Source of the DNA: an uncultured Nitrospira sp.
Lineage (GTDB): Bacteria; Nitrospirota; Nitrospiria; Nitrospirales; UBA8639
DNA: 64,000 bases
Reading direction: 5' to 3'
Assembly: GCA_902500695.1 (NCBI GenBank)
Contig: CABVRQ010000004.1
Location: 23,683 to 87,682, forward strand
Made by a program: the position numbers and the translations under genes. Under the pieces are notes generated by a model. That model was not told the origin of the DNA. It searched no databases and saw only the letters and a program-made list of their open reading frames with translations. Shown piece by piece: positions 14,221-24,530 of the stretch (position 1 is the first letter of the stretch; the number at the start of each line of letters is the position of its first letter).

Positions 14221-14292
14221 TCTCTCTAAAAACCTCGTGTCTCACCGGCACTTTCGTTGACACCTCATAGGCCGTATGGTACCGTCAAAACC

Positions 14293-15789
14293 ATGAAAAA
14301 TGCTTATTATTCAGTGAGTTTTGACGAATTCTGCCAATTCGCCGCACAAGGAAATCTCGTCCCACTCTATCGAGAAATTCTGGCAGATTTCGAGACGCCT
14401 GTGTCGGCATTTTCCAAAATCAATACGGGAGCCAATGCCTTCTTATTTGAAAGTATCGAAGGGGGAGAAAACTGGGCAAGATATTCCTTCCTGGGTAGTA
14501 ATCCTTCCGTCATGTTGTGGGAGGAGAATGGCGAGGTCGTCACCCAAACGGGCCGGAAACAGCATCGGGTTCCGCTGCAGGAAAACCCCTTGGACCATAT
14601 TCAACAAACCATGGCCGCGTATCACCCGGTTGTCGTTCCCGGTTTGCCACGATTCGTTGGCGGGGCGGTCGGCTATTTGGGTTATGATGTGGTCCAATCC
14701 TTTGAACCGATTCCATCTCGAGCGAAACATGGGATCAAGACTCCCCTCTTTGCGTTTTGCATTACGGACACCTTACTCATTTTTGACAATGTCGCCCATA
14801 CCCTCAAAATCGTGGCCAACGCCCATATTACTTCCACGAAGAAGACCCAGCTTCGCCAAATCTATCAGGATGCCATCAATCGGATTGAATCCATCATTGC
14901 CAGGCTTCATAAACCGACCAGACGACCTACTGCCACGATTCGACGTGCGCCACTCAAATTTCAATCGAATATGACCCCTGTGGATTTTGAAAAAATGGTG
15001 CTTCGGACCAAAGAATATATTCAGGCTGGCGACATCATTCAGGGCGTCATGTCCCAACGGTGGCAGACCACCATCCATACGAATCCCCTGGAGATCTATC
15101 GAGCCTTACGGGTGCTCAATCCCTCGCCGTACATGTTCTATTTACGAATTGCCGGCATCGAACTCGTGGGATCTTCTCCGGAAATCCTTGTGCGATGCGA
15201 AGAAGGCAATATTGTGGTGCGGCCTATTGCCGGGACGCGTCCCCGTGGCCAGACGCCACAAGCTGACGCGGCATTGGAACAGGATCTCCTATCCGATCAT
15301 AAAGAATTAGCCGAACACGTCATGTTGGTGGATTTAGGCCGGAATGATGTGGGCCGAGTGGCCAAAGCCGGAACGGTCAAGCTTGAACGGTTCATGAAAG
15401 TTGAACGGTATTCCCATGTCATGCACATTGTTTCTCAAGTCAGAGGAGAATTAGATCCTCAATACACCGCCTATGATGTCATGAAGGCATGTTTTCCGGC
15501 CGGTACCGTGTCTGGTGCACCGAAAATCCGAGCCATGCAAATCATTGAAGAGTTGGAACCCACTCGTCGGGGGCCCTATGCGGGAGCGGTCGGGTATTTT
15601 AGTTTTTCCGGGAATATGGACACCTGCATCAATATTCGTACGGTCGTCGTTCAAGGACAGAAGGCCTACATTCAGGCTGGCGCCGGAATTGTCGCCGATT
15701 CTGACCCAACCCGTGAATATGAAGAAACTCGAACAAAAGCCGGAGCCATGATGAAAGCCATTGAAATGGCTGAACACGGCCTAGCGTAA
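14293..15789 (+). CDS. trpE: Anthranilate synthase component I TrpE
   Basis: TrpE converts chorismate, with ammonia from TrpG, to anthranilate in the first committed step of tryptophan synthesis. The 498-aa protein from the ATG at 14293 has the N-terminal regulatory region ([19 protein letters not shown], where the LLES-like motif usually binds feedback tryptophan). It also has the chorismate-binding core, including [29 protein letters not shown] and [17 protein letters not shown]. An upstream in-frame TTG at 14257 is less likely. The ribosome binding site is poor. It is the first gene of the operon. Confidence 0.96.
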   Translation: MKNAYYSVSFDEFCQFAAQGNLVPLYREILADFETPVSAFSKINTGANAFLFESIEGGENWARYSFLGSNPSVMLWEENGEVVTQTGRKQHRVPLQENPLDHIQQTMAAYHPVVVPGLPRFVGGAVGYLGYDVVQSFEPIPSRAKHGIKTPLFAFCITDTLLIFDNVAHTLKIVANAHITSTKKTQLRQIYQDAINRIESIIARLHKPTRRPTATIRRAPLKFQSNMTPVDFEKMVLRTKEYIQAGDIIQGVMSQRWQTTIHTNPLEIYRALRVLNPSPYMFYLRIAGIELVGSSPEILVRCEEGNIVVRPIAGTRPRGQTPQADAALEQDLLSDHKELAEHVMLVDLGRNDVGRVAKAGTVKLERFMKVERYSHVMHIVSQVRGELDPQYTAYDVMKACFPAGTVSGAPKIRAMQIIEELEPTRRGPYAGAVGYFSFSGNMDTCINIRTVVVQGQKAYIQAGAGIVADSDPTREYEETRTKAGAMMKAIEMAEHGLA

Positions 15790-15809
15790 AAGGGCTAAAG
15801 AAGAAACCA

Positions 15810-16397
15810 ATGATCCTGGTCATCGATAATTACGATTCGTTTACGTACAATCTTGTCCAATATCTTGGAGAGTTGGGAGCCGACCTCCAGATTTTCCGAA
15901 ATGATGCCATCACGATCGAAGACATTCACCGCCTGGCACCTGAGCGAATATTAATTTCACCCGGCCCCTGCACGCCCAACGAGGCGGGCATTTCCGTTGC
16001 GACGATCAAGCATTTTGCCGGCCGTCTTCCCTTATTCGGTGTCTGTCTCGGGCATCAATCTCTGGCCTACGCCTTTGGCGGTCAAATTATTCGGGCTCCC
16101 CGGCTTATGCACGGGAAAACTTCCATGGTCCATCATGATGGAAAAACAATTTTTGAAGGCCTCCCGAATCCCTTTGAAGCCACCCGATATCATTCCTTAA
16201 TCGTCAAAAGGGAAGCCCTGCCCACGGAATTTGAAATTTCAGCCGAAACCGTGGAAGGCGAAATCATGGGACTCCGGCATACCCCAACTGGAGCAGAAGG
16301 CGTGCAATTTCACCCTGAATCGATCCTCACCACGGCAGGAATGGATCTTTTGCGGAATTTTTTGTTATTGCCCGTCTGCTCTTCAACCGACCATTAA
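15810..16397 (+). CDS. trpG: Anthranilate synthase component II TrpG (glutamine amidotransferase)
   Basis: This 195-aa class I glutamine amidotransferase supplies ammonia to TrpE. The start [15 protein letters not shown], the nucleophile motif GVCLGHQ, and the His-Glu pair in QFHPESI are all present. Its signature is also shared by PabA, and in many bacteria one subunit serves both pathways. Adjacency to trpE (20 bases away) makes the tryptophan role primary. A purine-rich AAAGAAG precedes the ATG. Confidence 0.95.
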   Translation: MILVIDNYDSFTYNLVQYLGELGADLQIFRNDAITIEDIHRLAPERILISPGPCTPNEAGISVATIKHFAGRLPLFGVCLGHQSLAYAFGGQIIRAPRLMHGKTSMVHHDGKTIFEGLPNPFEATRYHSLIVKREALPTEFEISAETVEGEIMGLRHTPTGAEGVQFHPESILTTAGMDLLRNFLLLPVCSSTDH

Positions 16398-16437
16398 ATC
16401 CGAGCCCTTCCAGTTAAATGATCATGAGACCCTTCAC

Positions 16438-17463
16438 ATGCCAATACTCAAAGACCATATCGCCAAATTAGTCGAGGGCCTCGACCTCTCAGAACACGAA
16501 GCGGAAGAAGCCATGCGTGAGATCATGCAAGGAGGGGCCACTGAAGCCCAAATTGCAGCCTATTTAATGGGATTACGCATGAAAGGCGAAACCATTGATG
16601 AAATCACCGGATCAGTGCGAGCCATGCGCGAACGGGCGATTCGAATCCCTATTACCGATCCTCAGGTGGTGGATACCTGTGGAACCGGTGGGGACAAAAG
16701 CCACACGTTCAATATCTCCACGGCTGCCGCCTTTGTCGTAGCTGGAGGGGGGATGACCGTTGCCAAGCATGGGAATCGCTCGGTGTCCTCTCAATCAGGG
16801 AGTGCCGATGTGTTGGCCGCTCTTGGCGTGAATATCGATTTGTCTCCTGAAAAGGTTGCCGATTGCATCAATGAAATTGGGATTGGCTTTCTCTTCGCAC
16901 CCCTCTATCACGGAGCCATGAAACATTGCGCCAAACCTCGGGCAGAGTTGGGGATCCGCACCCTGATGAATATCATGGGACCGCTGGCCAACCCGGCTCG
17001 GGCCACAATACAAATTCTGGGCGTCTATGATCACGCCCTCAACGAAAAATTGGCTCAAGTCCTGTTGCGTTTGGGCACACAACATTGCTTTGTCCTTCAT
17101 GGGGTGGACGGGTTAGATGAAATTTCTTTAACCAGTCGCACAAGGATTTCCGAAGGAAAAAAAGGACGAGTCGTGAGCTATTTCATCGGGCCGGAAGATT
17201 TCGGCCTTCAGCCTGTTTCGCCCAAAGACCTATTGGGAGGCAACCCGGAAGACAATGCCCAGATCATTCGCGATATTTTTCGGGGACGAAAAGGCCCCAA
17301 ACGAGATATCGTCCTCATGAATGCCGCGCCGGCATTTATCGCCTGCCAGAAGGCATCATCGCTGAAAGAAGGGTTCGAAGAAGCCGGTCGTGTCGTAGAC
17401 AACGGAGCCGCATTTGAAAAGTTGGACAAACTCATTTCCCTGACCAAAAAGCTGGCGGCATGA
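16438..17463 (+). CDS. trpD: Anthranilate phosphoribosyltransferase TrpD
   Basis: TrpD transfers phosphoribosyl from PRPP to anthranilate. From the ATG at 16438 the product is 341 aa, the normal size; the longer open frame upstream only overlaps trpG. The PRPP-binding loop DTCGTGGDKSHTFNIST, the KHGNRSVSSQSGSAD motif and the conserved NIMGPLANPA stretch are present. No clear Shine-Dalgarno is seen, which suggests translational coupling with trpG 40 bases upstream. The stop overlaps the trpC start. Confidence 0.96.
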   Translation: MPILKDHIAKLVEGLDLSEHEAEEAMREIMQGGATEAQIAAYLMGLRMKGETIDEITGSVRAMRERAIRIPITDPQVVDTCGTGGDKSHTFNISTAAAFVVAGGGMTVAKHGNRSVSSQSGSADVLAALGVNIDLSPEKVADCINEIGIGFLFAPLYHGAMKHCAKPRAELGIRTLMNIMGPLANPARATIQILGVYDHALNEKLAQVLLRLGTQHCFVLHGVDGLDEISLTSRTRISEGKKGRVVSYFIGPEDFGLQPVSPKDLLGGNPEDNAQIIRDIFRGRKGPKRDIVLMNAAPAFIACQKASSLKEGFEEAGRVVDNGAAFEKLDKLISLTKKLAA

Positions 17464-18305
17464 TTCTTTCTCGTATCCTCGAACATAAAAAGGCCGAATT
17501 GCGGCGAAAACAAAGCCGGGGCTACCTGGCTGAACTCAAGGGCCGCATTGTTGATCGAACTCAACCGCTGGGCTTCATCCAGGCATTGGAGACAGGATTG
17601 ACTTCCACAGCCCCCGCATTAATTGCCGAAGTCAAAAAAGCCTCGCCCAGTCAAGGACTGATGCGACCAGAATTTCAAGATCAGTTTGAGCCAGTGACCA
17701 TCGCCTCTCAATATCGGGATCATGGAGCAAGTGCCTTATCCGTCCTCACGGATCAGGATTATTTTCAGGGGAACCTGGAGTATTTGCACAATGTGAAAGA
17801 GGCGGTTCAACTTCCCGCGCTTAATAAAGAATTTATGATCGAGGAGATTCAGTTTTATGAAGCGCGGGCCTATGGAGCCGACTGTGTTTTACTGATTGCG
17901 GCCGCGTTGGATCGCTTTCAGCTAGAAGACTTTTTCACGTTCGCACATGGGTTATCCCTGGATGTGCTCATTGAAATCCATGATGAACGGGAATTAGATA
18001 CCGTCCTTGAACGGGTGCCCTTGGCCAGGCTGATTGGCATCAATAACCGGGATCTGAAAACCTTTCAGACTGATTTGGGTGTCACCGAGCGGCTTGCCAA
18101 ACGAATGCCGACAGACACACTCATTGTCAGTGAAAGTGGAATCCACAGCCGGGCTCACGTCTCGCGGATACTGGAAGCAGGAGCCAAAGCCATGTTGATC
18201 GGTGAGTCGTTATTGCGCGCAGACTCGATTCAATCAAAAATTCAGGAATTATTACATCCTCCGACATCTCCCCTAAAAAACGTATCCACCACTCGTTGGG
18301 TCTAG
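17460..18305 (+). CDS. trpC: Indole-3-glycerol phosphate synthase TrpC
   Basis: TrpC closes the indole ring of CdRP with loss of CO2. The 281-aa TIM-barrel protein carries the conserved IAEVKKASPSQG with its catalytic lysines, LTDQDYFQG, LNKEFMI, IGINNRDLKTF and VSESGI motifs. Its ATG overlaps the trpD stop as ATGA, a sign of translational coupling. It is monofunctional, since trpF is a separate gene downstream. Confidence 0.96.
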   Translation: MILSRILEHKKAELRRKQSRGYLAELKGRIVDRTQPLGFIQALETGLTSTAPALIAEVKKASPSQGLMRPEFQDQFEPVTIASQYRDHGASALSVLTDQDYFQGNLEYLHNVKEAVQLPALNKEFMIEEIQFYEARAYGADCVLLIAAALDRFQLEDFFTFAHGLSLDVLIEIHDERELDTVLERVPLARLIGINNRDLKTFQTDLGVTERLAKRMPTDTLIVSESGIHSRAHVSRILEAGAKAMLIGESLLRADSIQSKIQELLHPPTSPLKNVSTTRWV

Positions 18306-18458
18306 GATTCGATTGAGGGGCAATCCCTTATGTCCCGTTCTCTTTTCGAGAGACTGGTCGAACATGAAGTAGAGCCTGTATAGCCAAGGTAGAAAAATGA
18401 GATTGAAGCGGTACAGCGGGATGGTTGAGAATTTTCCTGACACACAGCAAAGGCTCCT

Positions 18459-19088
18459 ATGTCCCCTAAAATAAAAATCTGTGGCATCACGAATCAGGAG
18501 GATGCCGACATCGCAGTTCGAGAAGGGGCCGACGCGTTGGGTTTTGTGTTTTACGCTCAAAGCCCTCGATATGTCCAACCGGCTATCGCACAACATATTA
18601 TTGCAAATCTCCCCCCTTTCGTCGTTCCGGTTGGGGTATTTGTCAATCATGATCTCGATATGGTGAAGCGCCTATTCGATGACTGCGGATTAGGCCTGGC
18701 ACAACTGCACGGTGACGAATCTCCCGGTTTTTGTGAATCGCTACAGCGCCCGGTGATACGCGCCATTCGGCTGCGGGATAGAAGTAGTTATCTCGCGTTG
18801 GCAGAATGGAAAGGCCGGATAGGCGTGAGAGGATTTATCGTTGATACATTTTCCGATACCGCTTACGGGGGAACGGGGCACACGACCGATTGGTCACTTG
18901 CCGGCGAAGTAGCCAAGACAGTCCCCATGCTGTTAGCAGGAGGATTAACTCCTGAAAATGTGCAAGATGCGATTCGCCAAGTTCACCCCTATGGGGTCGA
19001 TGTGAGTAGTGGTGTGGAGCAGAGCCCTGGGCGCAAGGATCCGGCAAAAATCCGGGAATTTATCCAATCGGTTCGTCTTGTGTGTTAA
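18459..19088 (+). CDS. trpF: Phosphoribosylanthranilate isomerase TrpF
   Basis: TrpF isomerises phosphoribosylanthranilate to CdRP. The 209-aa protein starts with the signature KIKICGITN, containing the catalytic Cys. It has LHGDES near residue 85, the catalytic Asp in FIVDTFSD, and the phosphate-binding LLAGGLTPENV and GVDVSSGVE. A 153-base spacer separates it from trpC. This is longer than other spacers in the operon, and I see no gene or clear terminator in it. Confidence 0.95.
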   Translation: MSPKIKICGITNQEDADIAVREGADALGFVFYAQSPRYVQPAIAQHIIANLPPFVVPVGVFVNHDLDMVKRLFDDCGLGLAQLHGDESPGFCESLQRPVIRAIRLRDRSSYLALAEWKGRIGVRGFIVDTFSDTAYGGTGHTTDWSLAGEVAKTVPMLLAGGLTPENVQDAIRQVHPYGVDVSSGVEQSPGRKDPAKIREFIQSVRLVC

Positions 19089-19142
19089 CCGTTCCATCGC
19101 TATACTCTTTTCTTTTTGATTCCTTTTGCAGTCGAATATCTC

Positions 19143-20336
19143 ATGGCAACCATTCCTAATAAACACGGACGTTTTGGACAATTCGGAGGCAAGTATGCTC
19201 CGGAAATCCTGATGCCCGCCATCCATGAATTGGAAAAGGCATATCGTGCGGCTAAGGAAAGCCGACCCTTCCAGCAAGAGCTTCGGGATTGTCTGACACA
19301 GTATGTCGGTCGTCCGACTTCCCTGTTCTTCGCCGAACGTCTCACCAAAACACTTGGGGGAGCCAGGATTTACCTCAAAAGAGAAGACCTCTGTCATACC
19401 GGTGCGCACAAGATCAACAATACCGTCGGACAAGCTTTGCTCACCAGACGAATGAAAAAGAAACGCATCATTGCCGAAACCGGTGCAGGGCAACATGGAG
19501 TGGCCGTCGCCACCGTGGCCGCCATGTTCGGTCTGGAAGCCGAAATTTACATGGGCACCGATGATATGGAACGACAGGCATTGAATGTCTTCCGAATGCG
19601 GTTACTTGGATCAAAAGTAACGGGGGTGAATTCCGGAAGCCGCACACTCAAGGATGCCATAAGTGAGGCGATGCGTGACTGGACCACAAATGTGAGCACG
19701 ACCCACTATTTGCTTGGATCGGTCCTTGGCCCCCATCCCTACCCCATGATGGTCCGGGATTTTCAATCCGTGATTGGTCGAGAAACACGCAAGCAAATCC
19801 TTGCATTGGAAGGTCGATTGCCTCACTGTCTTATCGCTTGTGTTGGCGGCGGCAGCAATAGCATTGGATTATTTTATCCGTTCGTCAAAGATACGCAAGT
19901 TAAAATGGTCGGCGTGGAAGCCGGGGGATACGGGATAGAAAGCGGAAAACATGCCGCGCGCTTTGCAGGAGGAAAACCCGGCGTGTTGCATGGAACGATG
20001 ACCTATCTCCTCCAGGATGCGGATGGTCAAGTCAACCCCACCCATTCGGTGTCTGCGGGATTGGACTATCCGGCAGTCGGACCTGAACACAGTTACTATC
20101 ACGATACAGGACGAATCCGGTACACCTCCGCGACAGATGCTGACGCCTTAGCGGCGTTCGACCTACTCGCAAAGGAAGAAGGCATCATTCCCGCGCTTGA
20201 AAGTGCCCATGCCGTTGCAGAAGTCCTCAAGCTGGCGCCAACGATGAAAAAGTCACACATCCTAATCATGAATCTCTCCGGACGTGGAGATAAAGACGTT
20301 CAACAGTTAGCCAAAATGCGAGGCATTCCTCTCTAG
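19143..20336 (+). CDS. trpB: Tryptophan synthase beta chain TrpB
   Basis: TrpB condenses indole with serine using PLP. From the ATG at 19143 it is 397 aa, matching TrpB1 proteins; an in-frame TTG at 19116 would add nine unlikely residues. The PLP lysine lies in [10 protein letters not shown], the phosphate-binding loop is [10 protein letters not shown], and the conserved [10 protein letters not shown] and AVGPEHSY segments are present. The TrpA partner is encoded 60 bases downstream. Confidence 0.97.
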   Translation: MATIPNKHGRFGQFGGKYAPEILMPAIHELEKAYRAAKESRPFQQELRDCLTQYVGRPTSLFFAERLTKTLGGARIYLKREDLCHTGAHKINNTVGQALLTRRMKKKRIIAETGAGQHGVAVATVAAMFGLEAEIYMGTDDMERQALNVFRMRLLGSKVTGVNSGSRTLKDAISEAMRDWTTNVSTTHYLLGSVLGPHPYPMMVRDFQSVIGRETRKQILALEGRLPHCLIACVGGGSNSIGLFYPFVKDTQVKMVGVEAGGYGIESGKHAARFAGGKPGVLHGTMTYLLQDADGQVNPTHSVSAGLDYPAVGPEHSYYHDTGRIRYTSATDADALAAFDLLAKEEGIIPALESAHAVAEVLKLAPTMKKSHILIMNLSGRGDKDVQQLAKMRGIPL

Positions 20337-20396
20337 AGACGGCATGACGCATGCCACATGTGTATAGAGAAATAAAAGAGGAAGGCATCTGCCTAC

Positions 20397-21254
20397 GTGA
20401 AATCTTTTGATATGAGCAATCGCATTCAAACTACATTTGCACAACTTCACACCAAGGGTGAAAAAGCCCTCATCCCTTACATTATGGCTGGCGATCCAAC
20501 CTTAGCCATGACCGAATCTCTGGTGTTCGCGTTGGAACAGGGCGGTGCCGACCTGATTGAACTGGGAGTGCCATTTTCGGATCCCATCGCCGATGGTCCG
20601 GTCATTCAACAAGCCGCAGAACGGGCTCTTCATTCAGGGACCACTCTGAAAAAGATTCTTGCCACTGTCACAAACCTGAGAAAGAAGACGTCCATTCCCC
20701 TTATTTTGATGGCCTATTACAACAGCCTCATGGCCATGGGGATCAAAGATTTTTGTGCCAATGCCGTTCAAGCAGGGGTTGATGGACTCATCGTGCCGGA
20801 TTTGCCACCCGAAGAATCTGACCTCCTCTATCACGCCGCTCAGGCTGCGGGGGGACCTGTCAATATTTTTCTTCTGGCTCCCACCAGCACGGCGGAACGA
20901 CGCCGGGTCGTGATACAGCGTTCACATGGATTTATTTATTATGTCTCCCTGACCGGTATTACCGGTTCGAAGCTGACCGATCTCAGTCGGGTGCGCCAAA
21001 ACGTCCAACAACTCCAACGAACTTCCCGAAAACCTGTGGCAGTGGGATTTGGTATTGCCTCTGCTGAGCAGGCCAGAGAAGTTGGACAATTTGCAGATGG
21101 GGTCATTATCGGCAGCGCCCTGGTTCGACACGTTGGTGAACACCATTCCGCCCCGACATTCCTCACCGATATCCAAGGCATGGCACAACAATGGAAATCC
21201 GTCCTCTTGCCCGTCACAGCAAAATCGTCGGCCAAACGAAAGCCAAAGGAATAA
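20397..21254 (+). CDS. trpA: Tryptophan synthase alpha chain TrpA
   Basis: TrpA cleaves indole-3-glycerol phosphate and channels indole to TrpB. The 285-aa TIM barrel has the catalytic Glu in LIELGVPFSDPIADGPVIQ, the second catalytic Asp in YIMAGDP, and the phosphate-binding FGIASAEQ. The GTG at 20397 is chosen because AGAGGAAGG sits about 12 bases upstream; an ATG at 20412 is an alternative that would shorten the protein by five residues. It is the last gene of the trp operon. Confidence 0.95.
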   Translation: MKSFDMSNRIQTTFAQLHTKGEKALIPYIMAGDPTLAMTESLVFALEQGGADLIELGVPFSDPIADGPVIQQAAERALHSGTTLKKILATVTNLRKKTSIPLILMAYYNSLMAMGIKDFCANAVQAGVDGLIVPDLPPEESDLLYHAAQAAGGPVNIFLLAPTSTAERRRVVIQRSHGFIYYVSLTGITGSKLTDLSRVRQNVQQLQRTSRKPVAVGFGIASAEQAREVGQFADGVIIGSALVRHVGEHHSAPTFLTDIQGMAQQWKSVLLPVTAKSSAKRKPKE

Positions 21255-21449
21255 GGTGTCTGGGCCTTCATAAAGGCTGTCAGTGCTGAATTTGCACCTT
21301 CAATTCTTATCATCGATATACTCATGCAATATTGTTGACGGCTCTCCCTGACGTAATTTTCTTGGAATTGAATCAGCTTTTTTTCTCTCGTGATACACCT
21401 TTCCGACGCAGGAAGGCTTCAAAAACTTTTTTAAAACAGGAAAGGGAGC

Positions 21450-22376
21450 ATGGCTCCTGCCAGAAAAAACCCTCCCAAACATTCCACTCGAAGCTCATCA
21501 AAGACGGGGTTGTCCCGTCGCGGGCACCCTGCCTTTTTCACTGACTCTTCGCCGTTTCGTCTTGCAAACCACCGGTTAGAGGGAAACAAGGTCAACTATG
21601 TAGAGACTCCCAATAAGGGTGGAATCATCTACCCGTCTTACTTGGTCTTTCACTATACAGCCGGACGAAGCTCCCAATCCTCGATTGCCTGGTTAACAAA
21701 CCCCTTAGCAAAAGCCTCAGCCCATCTGGTCGTAGGCCGGGATGGAACAATTACCCAACTTGCACCCTTTACCACGAAAACCTGGCATGCGGGGGTGAGT
21801 CATTGGGATGGCCTGACAGGCCTGAATCAGCATTCGATTGGGATTGAAATGGATAATGCCGGGCCATTAATCCCAGTGGGCACCAAATTGACGGCGTGGT
21901 TTGGGAAATCCTATCCAACGTCGCAGGCTATCTTTGCCACCCATAAATTAGACGCGGAGCCGAAGTGGTGGCATGCCTTTTCCGAGAAACAAATTCTCAT
22001 TTCGGTGGAACTAGCAAAAATCCTGGTTCAACAGTATGGCCTAAAGGACATTCTTGGACATGACGACATTGCCCCGGATCGAAAACGAGATCCTGGCCCC
22101 GCTTTTCCTCTAGGCCATATCCGCGCATTAGTGATGGGAAGATCACAGGAGGAAGAGGATTGGTATCAGGTGCTGGCATCTGCGTTAAATATTCGCTCAG
22201 GGCCCGGTTCGGAATATGACACTGTGGCCTCTCCCCTCACCAAGGGGACGAAACTCCTCGCATTGGAAAAACAGGATCGATGGACCAAAGTGGAGGTAGA
22301 ACCAGGCGCGCTTTCCTCCGGACAAGATCTCACAGGGTGGGTCTTTAACCGATACATTAAATCCTTGAACGGGTAA
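21450..22376 (+). CDS. N-acetylmuramoyl-L-alanine amidase (amidase_2) with C-terminal SH3 domain
   Basis: The 308-aa protein contains an amidase_2 fold. The zinc-ligand His is in VFHYTAG, with HLVVGRDGTITQ, the segment QHSIGIEMDN, and the second ligand region ILGHDDIAPDRKRDPGP. Such enzymes cleave the amide between MurNAc and the stem peptide. Residues from about 240 form a bacterial SH3 domain (LNIRSGPGSEYDTV to GWVFNRYI), probably for wall binding. GGGAG precedes the ATG. The N-terminus is basic with no obvious signal peptide, so its location (cytoplasmic recycling or exported) is unclear. Confidence 0.88.
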   Translation: MAPARKNPPKHSTRSSSKTGLSRRGHPAFFTDSSPFRLANHRLEGNKVNYVETPNKGGIIYPSYLVFHYTAGRSSQSSIAWLTNPLAKASAHLVVGRDGTITQLAPFTTKTWHAGVSHWDGLTGLNQHSIGIEMDNAGPLIPVGTKLTAWFGKSYPTSQAIFATHKLDAEPKWWHAFSEKQILISVELAKILVQQYGLKDILGHDDIAPDRKRDPGPAFPLGHIRALVMGRSQEEEDWYQVLASALNIRSGPGSEYDTVASPLTKGTKLLALEKQDRWTKVEVEPGALSSGQDLTGWVFNRYIKSLNG

Positions 22377-22982
22377 CTATTCAAGTCCCAAGTTAACCGA
22401 CCACTAAAGCAATCTGCGGAAGTCGCTCCCCCTAGGAAAATTTGCTTTTTCGAAATCTTATGCCATGTATGAAAAACTTGTCCTCTATTAATTAGCCCCG
22501 ATGCGGAACAACACACCCATAATCCTGGGTTAAAGTCCCTGTGCGACAAAATCCTGCCTCGATAGGACTCCGACATCCAATTTCTGAAGGAGAGCTTTCG
22601 GTCTTAAGTCTTTGATAACGCCAAAAACATCAAATTGGCAGAATGGGAAACGGGAGCGATGCCCAACAGGGGTTGGCTTGAATTATCCATTTCTGCAGGA
22701 TGTGGGCGGGTTGCCATTTGTGCTTTGGTTCCTTCAAGAGCAAACTTAGAAATCTTTCACCCTTCTCTCTGGGTCATCATCCCACAGAGATCCAGCAAAT
22801 CTTTTTTACCTAGCCCGGGCAGTCCTTGCCCGGTGTCAAAATCCACACAGCACAAATAAGGTAAAACTCTCCTGCTTTTCAAGCATTTTATCAATTTCTT
22901 TATCAGCGATTTCTGGCACGGTTCTTGGTCTATTGGATAGTACACACAAGGCGAAACGTTCATAATTAACAAGGGGTTGTCC
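22377..22982. other. Intergenic region, 606 bases, no supported gene
   Basis: Short open frames here lack ribosome binding sites and conserved composition. The only structure seen is a perfect 7-bp hairpin, CCGGGCA (22815-22821) with TGCCCGG (22827-22833). It has no T-run on either strand and therefore is not a convincing terminator. Confidence 0.5.
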
Positions 22983-23183
22983 ATGGGTGAAACCGAATAT
23001 TTAGACCAGGAAGATCAGGAAAAAGCGGTAGAAATTCGCATTGAAGATGTCATTTATCGCTCAGATGAAAGCCCGGCAGTTGTGCTGGCGATCAAACGAA
23101 CCTGTTCCTTAAGTGGAGAATGCAAAGTCGGACATGTGACCTTGGGACATGAAAATACCCTTCGTTTGTATCTGGAAACCTAA
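22983..23183 (+). CDS. Small acidic hypothetical protein, 66 aa
   Basis: The ATG at 22983 follows AAGGGG at about ten bases. The product begins with an acidic, Glu/Asp-rich stretch, followed by a compact region with two cysteines five residues apart (CSLSGEC) and a beta-like end. No family is recognised. It stands alone between the amidase and the convergent phosphoesterase gene. Codon usage looks like its neighbours, which supports a real gene, but its small size keeps confidence moderate. Confidence 0.55.
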   Translation: MGETEYLDQEDQEKAVEIRIEDVIYRSDESPAVVLAIKRTCSLSGECKVGHVTLGHENTLRLYLET

Positions 23184-23397
23184 CCATGCATTCACTCTCT
23201 TAAAGGCATGATTGCTTTAACCCAAGAATTTCAACCCAATGCTCTCATCCTCGTATCAACTTCATGTCCTCAAGGATTATTGCACATCAATATCCCTTGA
23301 TCAGTGAGCAATCGGTTAAACACCCAAGTCTTAACCATTTCACAAGAGTGGACAAGGCGGCTCACAGAAGACTCACCATTTCTCCTCCCCTCTCGTC

Positions 23398-23853
23398 TTA
23401 ATCTTCAACCTCAATAATTTCAGGGGTAAGGCCGGTATCCGTCAAATGAAGACGGGCCACGGTAATTGGAAGTGTAAATCGACGAGGGCCGGCGCTGCCA
23501 GGATTGAGGTAGAGTACTCCCTTCCGTCTCTCAGCAGAGGCGCGATGGGAATGACCAAAAATGACCGCGGAAAATTCCGAGGCAACAGGATCTAAATCCA
23601 AGTGATCCAGTTCATGCAAAACATATAAAAAATACGATTGATGTTCGACGACATTCGTCAGAGGAATTTGCTCCGCCCAAGGTTCACGGTCATTATTCCC
23701 ACGGACGGCGATCACCGGAGCGATGGTCTCCAGTGTCTTCAGGACGTCAGGGTTTCCGATATCTCCCGCGTGGATAATTAATTCCGCTCCGGTCAACGCC
23801 TCAATCACCTGATGGCGCACTAGACCGTGCGTATCAGAAATTATGCCTATCAT
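23398..23853 (-). CDS. YfcE/MJ0936-type metallophosphoesterase
   Basis: The 151-aa protein from the ATG at 23853 begins IGIISDTHGL, the metal-binding DxH motif of calcineurin-like phosphodiesterases. It continues with HAGDIGNPD, RGNNDREPW and GHSHRASAER, giving the full set of metal ligands. Members hydrolyse phosphodiester model substrates; the natural substrate is unknown. An earlier in-frame ATG at 23880 is possible, but family proteins normally start right before the DxH strand. It is eight bases downstream of the membrane protein gene on the same strand if the earlier start is used. Confidence 0.88.
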   Translation of the reverse strand: MIGIISDTHGLVRHQVIEALTGAELIIHAGDIGNPDVLKTLETIAPVIAVRGNNDREPWAEQIPLTNVVEHQSYFLYVLHELDHLDLDPVASEFSAVIFGHSHRASAERRKGVLYLNPGSAGPRRFTLPITVARLHLTDTGLTPEIIEVED

Positions 23854-23888
23854 GTTCTCGCTCTTATTGGATACCCTCATCCTGAGAA

Positions 23889-24530
23889 TTAGGATTGTTT
23901 AGTCAGTTGATCACTCAATTTCAAAAAATCCCCGTAATGTCGTTGGCCACACTCTGGACAAAACCCATGGGTAAATTGGACATTAGATCGATCAGTAATA
24001 AATTGTTCGAGCGGTTGCCAGGTGTCATTCTGGTCACGAATCTTTTTGCAAAAACTACAAATAGGAAGAAACCCCTCCAATACGTTGACCCTTTTGACCA
24101 AGGCTCGTGTTTGCCCGGCGGTTCGACTTACGAGAAATTCCATGCCACCTAAGACTAGTATTCTGATAATGGTGTTGATCGAGGCATCGAATATTGTCAG
24201 GTGAATGGGCCATAACATTTCAGAAAAATACAAACGGATAAGGGGCATCGTCACTACAAAGGCCAGCCCCCGGGAAAATCCACTATACCAGGAGGCGAGA
24301 GACACCGGAATAAGATACAAAATGGGAAATTGAATGGTGGGACCTGCCGCATAATCCCCAATGAGAATGACAACTGCCAACACACTCCAATAGACAGGAA
24401 ATAATTGAGTCTGTGCCAGGATTTCTTTTAACAAAGCGTGTCCTGACAGGCAGTGAAGGGAAGTGCGGAAAAGGCGGCATAAGCCAATACAGAGATGGGT
24501 GAGGGCAAATTTAGGGCTACATAATAGCAC
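23889..24530 (-). CDS. Membrane protein with C-terminal Cys-rich LPICSxCKKIRD motif
   Basis: The frame starts with GTG at 24530, giving 213 aa; the exact start is uncertain. About four hydrophobic segments fill residues 45-140. The tail contains LPICSFCKKIRD, then a Trp, then HGFCPECG, so two CxxC pairs could bind zinc. This tail motif is well known at the C-terminus of bacterial sensor and response-regulator proteins, where it is thought to be a small accessory domain. Its pairing with a short membrane domain (MASE-like in feel) is what is seen here. No kinase or cyclase domain follows. Confidence 0.7.
   Translation of the reverse strand: MLLCSPKFALTHLCIGLCRLFRTSLHCLSGHALLKEILAQTQLFPVYWSVLAVVILIGDYAAGPTIQFPILYLIPVSLASWYSGFSRGLAFVVTMPLIRLYFSEMLWPIHLTIFDASINTIIRILVLGGMEFLVSRTAGQTRALVKRVNVLEGFLPICSFCKKIRDQNDTWQPLEQFITDRSNVQFTHGFCPECGQRHYGDFLKLSDQLTKQS

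Noticed and set aside
16231..16437. Extended N-terminus of TrpD
   Set aside because: The extension overlaps trpG and does not resemble TrpD; the ATG at 16438 gives the normal length.
22815..22833. GC-rich palindrome as a terminator
   Set aside because: Neither strand has a T-run after the stem and it is over 400 bases from the nearest upstream gene end.
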